64,000 bases of DNA from Pelomonas baiyunensis (lineage in GTDB: Bacteria > Pseudomonadota > Gammaproteobacteria > Burkholderiales > Burkholderiaceae_C): the NCBI RefSeq assembly GCF_043555935.1, contig NZ_JBIGIB010000001.1, positions 186,001 through 250,000 on the forward strand, given 5' to 3'. Positions 59,410-64,000 of this stretch are shown in pieces (the stretch's first letter is position 1; every line of letters starts with the position of its first letter). The position numbers and the translations under genes are program-made. The notes below the pieces were generated by a model that had not been told where the DNA came from, ran no database searches, and saw nothing but the letters and a program-made list of their open reading frames with translations.

Positions 59410-61119
59410 ATGAAGCGCCGGTGGAGCCTGCGTGGGCAGCTGAGCCTGGTGTTGGGGGGGCTGTCCCTGGCCATCCTGGCGCTGGTGGGCGGTTACCTGG
59501 GGCGCGTGGCCACGCAGGAGCTGTACGCAGCCCAGCAAACCGCCGTGCGCGGGGTGGCGCAGTCGGCCGCCGAGCTGCTGGCCACGCAGCTGCGCGACCG
59601 CGAGCGTGAAATCGAACTGCTGAGCGTGGCGCCCCACCTGGTGAGTGGGCCGCTGGATGCGCTGCAAGTGCGGGAGGCGCTGGACCGGCGCGCCGCGCTG
59701 CACGACGAATACGCCTGGCTCGGCGTGGCCGATGCCGACGGCACGGTGTTGCAGTCCACCGCCGGCATGCTGGTGGGCCGGTCGGTGGCGCAGCGCGAAT
59801 GGTTCATTGCCGGCCGCGAGCGCATTTACGTGGGCGACGTGCACGAGGCCAAGCTGCTGGCCAAGTTGTTGCCGGCCGCGCCGCAGGGCGAACCCACCCG
59901 GTTCATCGACTTCGCTGCCCCCGTGCGCGACGCCCAGGGGCGGCTGCGGGGCGTGGTGGGCGCGCACGCCCACTGGCGCTGGGTGACCGGGCTGGTGGAG
60001 GGCTCGGTGCGCCGGCTGGACCCAGCCAGCGGCATCGAGGCCCTGATCATCGACCGCGAGGGGCGGGTGCTGTACCCGGAGTCGCTGAAGGCGGCCCAGG
60101 CCCAGGGCCAGCCGGTGCTGCCGCCCGATCTGGGGCGTGGCCGTTTCGAGGGCGGGATGCGTTTTGGCGATGGCCAGGAGTACCTGACCAGCGAGGCCCC
60201 CTTGTTGGCACGCACCAATGCCGAACTCGGCTGGCGCATCGTGGCCCGCCAGCCCATGGCGCTGGCCCAGCGGCCGGTGCGGGCGCTGCAGCGTGAACTG
60301 GTGCTGCTGGGCTTGGCGGTGGCCGGCGTGCTCACGCTGGCGGCGTTGCTGCTGGCGCGCCGGGTGAGCCGGCCGGTGGAAGAGCTGGCCCGCATCGCGC
60401 AGCAGGTGGAGGCTGAGCACCGCATGCCCACCTTCCCGCCGCTGCCCGCCACCCGGGAGCTGGCGCACCTGAGCCAGGCGATGCAGTCGATGACGCAGTC
60501 GCTGCTGACCACCGAACGGGCCTTGCAGCAGGTCAACACCGGCCTGGAAGCCCAGGTGCAGGAACGCACGGCGGAGTTGCGTGCCGCCAACGCGGCGCTG
60601 GAGCATCTGGCCACGCGGGACCCGTTGACCGGCTTGCACAACCGGCGCAGCCTGGATACCCGCTTGCAGGAAGCGCAGGCGCTGGACCGCCGCTATGGCC
60701 GGCAAAACGGCCGGGTGCACGGACTGCTGCTGATCGATGCCGATCACTTCAAGCAGGTCAACGACGTGCACGGCCACCCGACGGGCGACGCGGTGCTGCG
60801 CCAACTGGCGCAGTTGCTGCAAACCCACATCCGCGTCAGCGACCTGCCGGCGCGCTTCGGGGGTGAAGAGTTCGCCGTGCTGCTGCCGGAGCTGCCCGGC
60901 CCGCTGGATGCGATGCGGGCGGCCGAAAAAATCCGCCAGGCGGTGCAGGCGGCCACCTTTCCCCAGGTGGGGGCCCTCACGGTCAGCATCGGCGTGAGCC
61001 TGGCGTCGCCCGACGAGGCGGACCCTCGCGCGCTGGTGGACCGGGCCGACGCCGCGCTGTACGAGGCCAAGCGCGCCGGGCGCAACGCGGTGGTGTACCG
61101 GGCGCCGACCGAGGGCTGA
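59410..61119 (+). CDS. membrane diguanylate cyclase with periplasmic Cache-type sensor
   Basis: A 569-residue protein. Membrane helices near residues 10-30 and 295-320 flank a double-Cache-like sensor (RDREREIELLSVAPHLVSGP, TAGMLVGRSVAQREWF). A HAMP segment, a coiled coil and a GGDEF domain with active-site GGEEF at 484-488 follow. RVSD five residues before it is an inhibitory I-site. It therefore probably makes c-di-GMP under feedback control. It follows the kinase gene by 153 bases without a recognisable promoter or terminator between. Confidence 0.9.
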   Translation: MKRRWSLRGQLSLVLGGLSLAILALVGGYLGRVATQELYAAQQTAVRGVAQSAAELLATQLRDREREIELLSVAPHLVSGPLDALQVREALDRRAALHDEYAWLGVADADGTVLQSTAGMLVGRSVAQREWFIAGRERIYVGDVHEAKLLAKLLPAAPQGEPTRFIDFAAPVRDAQGRLRGVVGAHAHWRWVTGLVEGSVRRLDPASGIEALIIDREGRVLYPESLKAAQAQGQPVLPPDLGRGRFEGGMRFGDGQEYLTSEAPLLARTNAELGWRIVARQPMALAQRPVRALQRELVLLGLAVAGVLTLAALLLARRVSRPVEELARIAQQVEAEHRMPTFPPLPATRELAHLSQAMQSMTQSLLTTERALQQVNTGLEAQVQERTAELRAANAALEHLATRDPLTGLHNRRSLDTRLQEAQALDRRYGRQNGRVHGLLLIDADHFKQVNDVHGHPTGDAVLRQLAQLLQTHIRVSDLPARFGGEEFAVLLPELPGPLDAMRAAEKIRQAVQAATFPQVGALTVSIGVSLASPDEADPRALVDRADAALYEAKRAGRNAVVYRAPTEG

Positions 61120-61143
61120 ACGGCCCCGCGCGGGCAAGCCGGC

Positions 61144-61159
61144 CTTGCGCCGGCGCAAG
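61144..61159. promoter_or_regulatory. 16-bp palindrome before the hybrid kinase gene
   Basis: CTTGCGCCGGCGCAAG is a perfect palindrome 89 bases before the hybrid kinase ATG. It overlaps a GCCGGC/GCCGGC inverted repeat (61138-61154). Operator or part of a transcript end; undecided. Confidence 0.35.
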
Positions 61160-61248
61160 TTCTTCGGCTACCGTCCTGCCCAGCGCACGACGCGACACGG
61201 CCGCAGGCCGGGCGCGATCGTGAGGAACACCAGCGCCAGGGAGGCGTG

Positions 61249-63465
<2,217 letters not shown>

Positions 63466-63483
63466 GCCGCACGGAGGCCCCGC

Positions 63484-63834
63484 ATGAATCCGCCCGGCGT
63501 GATTGACGAGCAGGTGTTTGCCGAGCTGCAAGACAGCGCCGGCGCCGACTTCGTGGCCGAGCTGGTGGGCTCCTTCCTGGACGACGCCCCCGCGCTGCTG
63601 GCCGCGCTGGCGGCGGCGGCCGCCTATGGGGATGCCGACGCCTTCCGGCGCTGCGCGCACACCGTCAAGTCCAACGCCCACACCTTCGGCGCCACGGCGC
63701 TGGCCGACGCGGCGCGGGCGCTGGAGCACACGCCATTGACCGATCTGGGCGCCGACGCCGGCCCCCGGGTGGCGGCCCTGCGTGGGCTTTACGACGCCGC
63801 CGCCGCGGTGCTGCAGGGGCGCCGCCATGCGTGA
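63484..63834 (+). CDS. histidine phosphotransfer (Hpt) protein
   Basis: A 116-residue four-helix protein; the phospho-accepting residue is His59 in CAHTVKSNAHTFGA. It starts 18 bases after the hybrid kinase stop, with CGGAGG upstream, and its stop overlaps the next receiver gene by eight bases. It should carry phosphate from the second receiver of the hybrid kinase to a final response regulator. Confidence 0.88.
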   Translation: MNPPGVIDEQVFAELQDSAGADFVAELVGSFLDDAPALLAALAAAAAYGDADAFRRCAHTVKSNAHTFGATALADAARALEHTPLTDLGADAGPRVAALRGLYDAAAAVLQGRRHA

Positions 63835-64000
63835 CCGCCGCGCCGGCACGGCGCGTGTGCTGCTGGTGGAGGACAACCGGGTCAACCGCCTGCTGCTGGC
63901 CCGCCATGTCGAGCTGTTGGGCCACCAGGTGGAGATGGCCGAAGACGGCCTGGCCGCGCTCGCCCGGTTGGAATCCGCCAGCTACGACCTCGTGCTGATG
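63827..64000 (+). CDS. response regulator receiver protein, 5' part only
   Basis: Starts at the ATG at 63827, overlapping the Hpt stop, and runs off the window after 58 residues. ARVLLVEDNRVNRLLLARHV and the final YDLVLM match the first half of a receiver domain; the phospho-acceptor Asp would be the very next codon outside the window. Any output domain is unseen. Confidence 0.8.
   Translation, partial: MRDRRAGTARVLLVEDNRVNRLLLARHVELLGHQVEMAEDGLAALARLESASYDLVLM

Overview
The window is GC-rich DNA (roughly 70% by eye) from a heterotrophic betaproteobacterium. The mix of families (B12-dependent ribonucleotide reductase, double-length UvrA, malonyl-CoA synthetase, DUF3455 lipoprotein, TerC cluster, many PAS/GGDEF proteins) suggests order Burkholderiales, probably a Comamonadaceae or Leptothrix/Roseateles-like lineage. 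That placement is inferred from protein families; no rRNA is present. I see no tRNA, rRNA, CRISPR array, insertion sequence or prophage.

Layout. 1-2.2 kb: the 5' part of a LytS/YehU-type histidine kinase, a PilZ protein, an unknown protein and a DUF1134 protein. 2.3-6.4 kb: class II ribonucleotide reductase interrupted by a 380-residue LAGLIDADG intein placed directly before the radical cysteine. 6.4-9.0 kb: a two-gene minus-strand unit of a beta-barrel protein and a periplasmic binding protein.

9.0-35.5 kb is the main accessory region, a dedicated carbohydrate-use locus. It has a TonB-dependent receptor, secreted or lipoprotein glycosidases (GH43-type, GH2, two sialidase/GH93-like propellers, one with six ricin-type repeats), two inner-membrane ABC importers (one MalFGK-like, one YtfQRT/YjfF-like), a cytosolic GH5-like enzyme and the Leloir pathway galE, galT, galK, galM. 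A regulator with an ArsR-type helix-turn-helix fused to a large unknown C-terminal domain sits divergently from galT. A bipartite 30-bp motif recurs at the promoters of galE, galT and the receptor and is the likely operator or regulated promoter. A 90-bp structured repeat occurs three times complete and once truncated, only in this locus and always in the sense direction just after a gene. The enzyme set fits galactose-rich, possibly galactofuranose-containing, glycans: outer-membrane import, trimming, transport of the sugar and conversion to glucose-1-phosphate.

35.5-45.7 kb is more ordinary: POT-family transporter, DUF3455 lipoprotein, two hydroxyproline-catabolism enzymes (epimerase and deaminase), EcsC-like protein, DEDD exonuclease, a PAS/GGDEF protein, malonyl-CoA synthetase and an orphan receiver protein. 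45.9-51.6 kb encodes a tandemly fused UvrA with four ABC modules. 51.6-56.8 kb has a small secreted protein, a TerC cluster with two small membrane proteins, and an S9 peptidase followed by a clear terminator. 56.8-64 kb is a signalling island: GAF/PAS histidine kinase, diguanylate cyclase, hybrid histidine kinase, Hpt protein and a response regulator cut by the window end.
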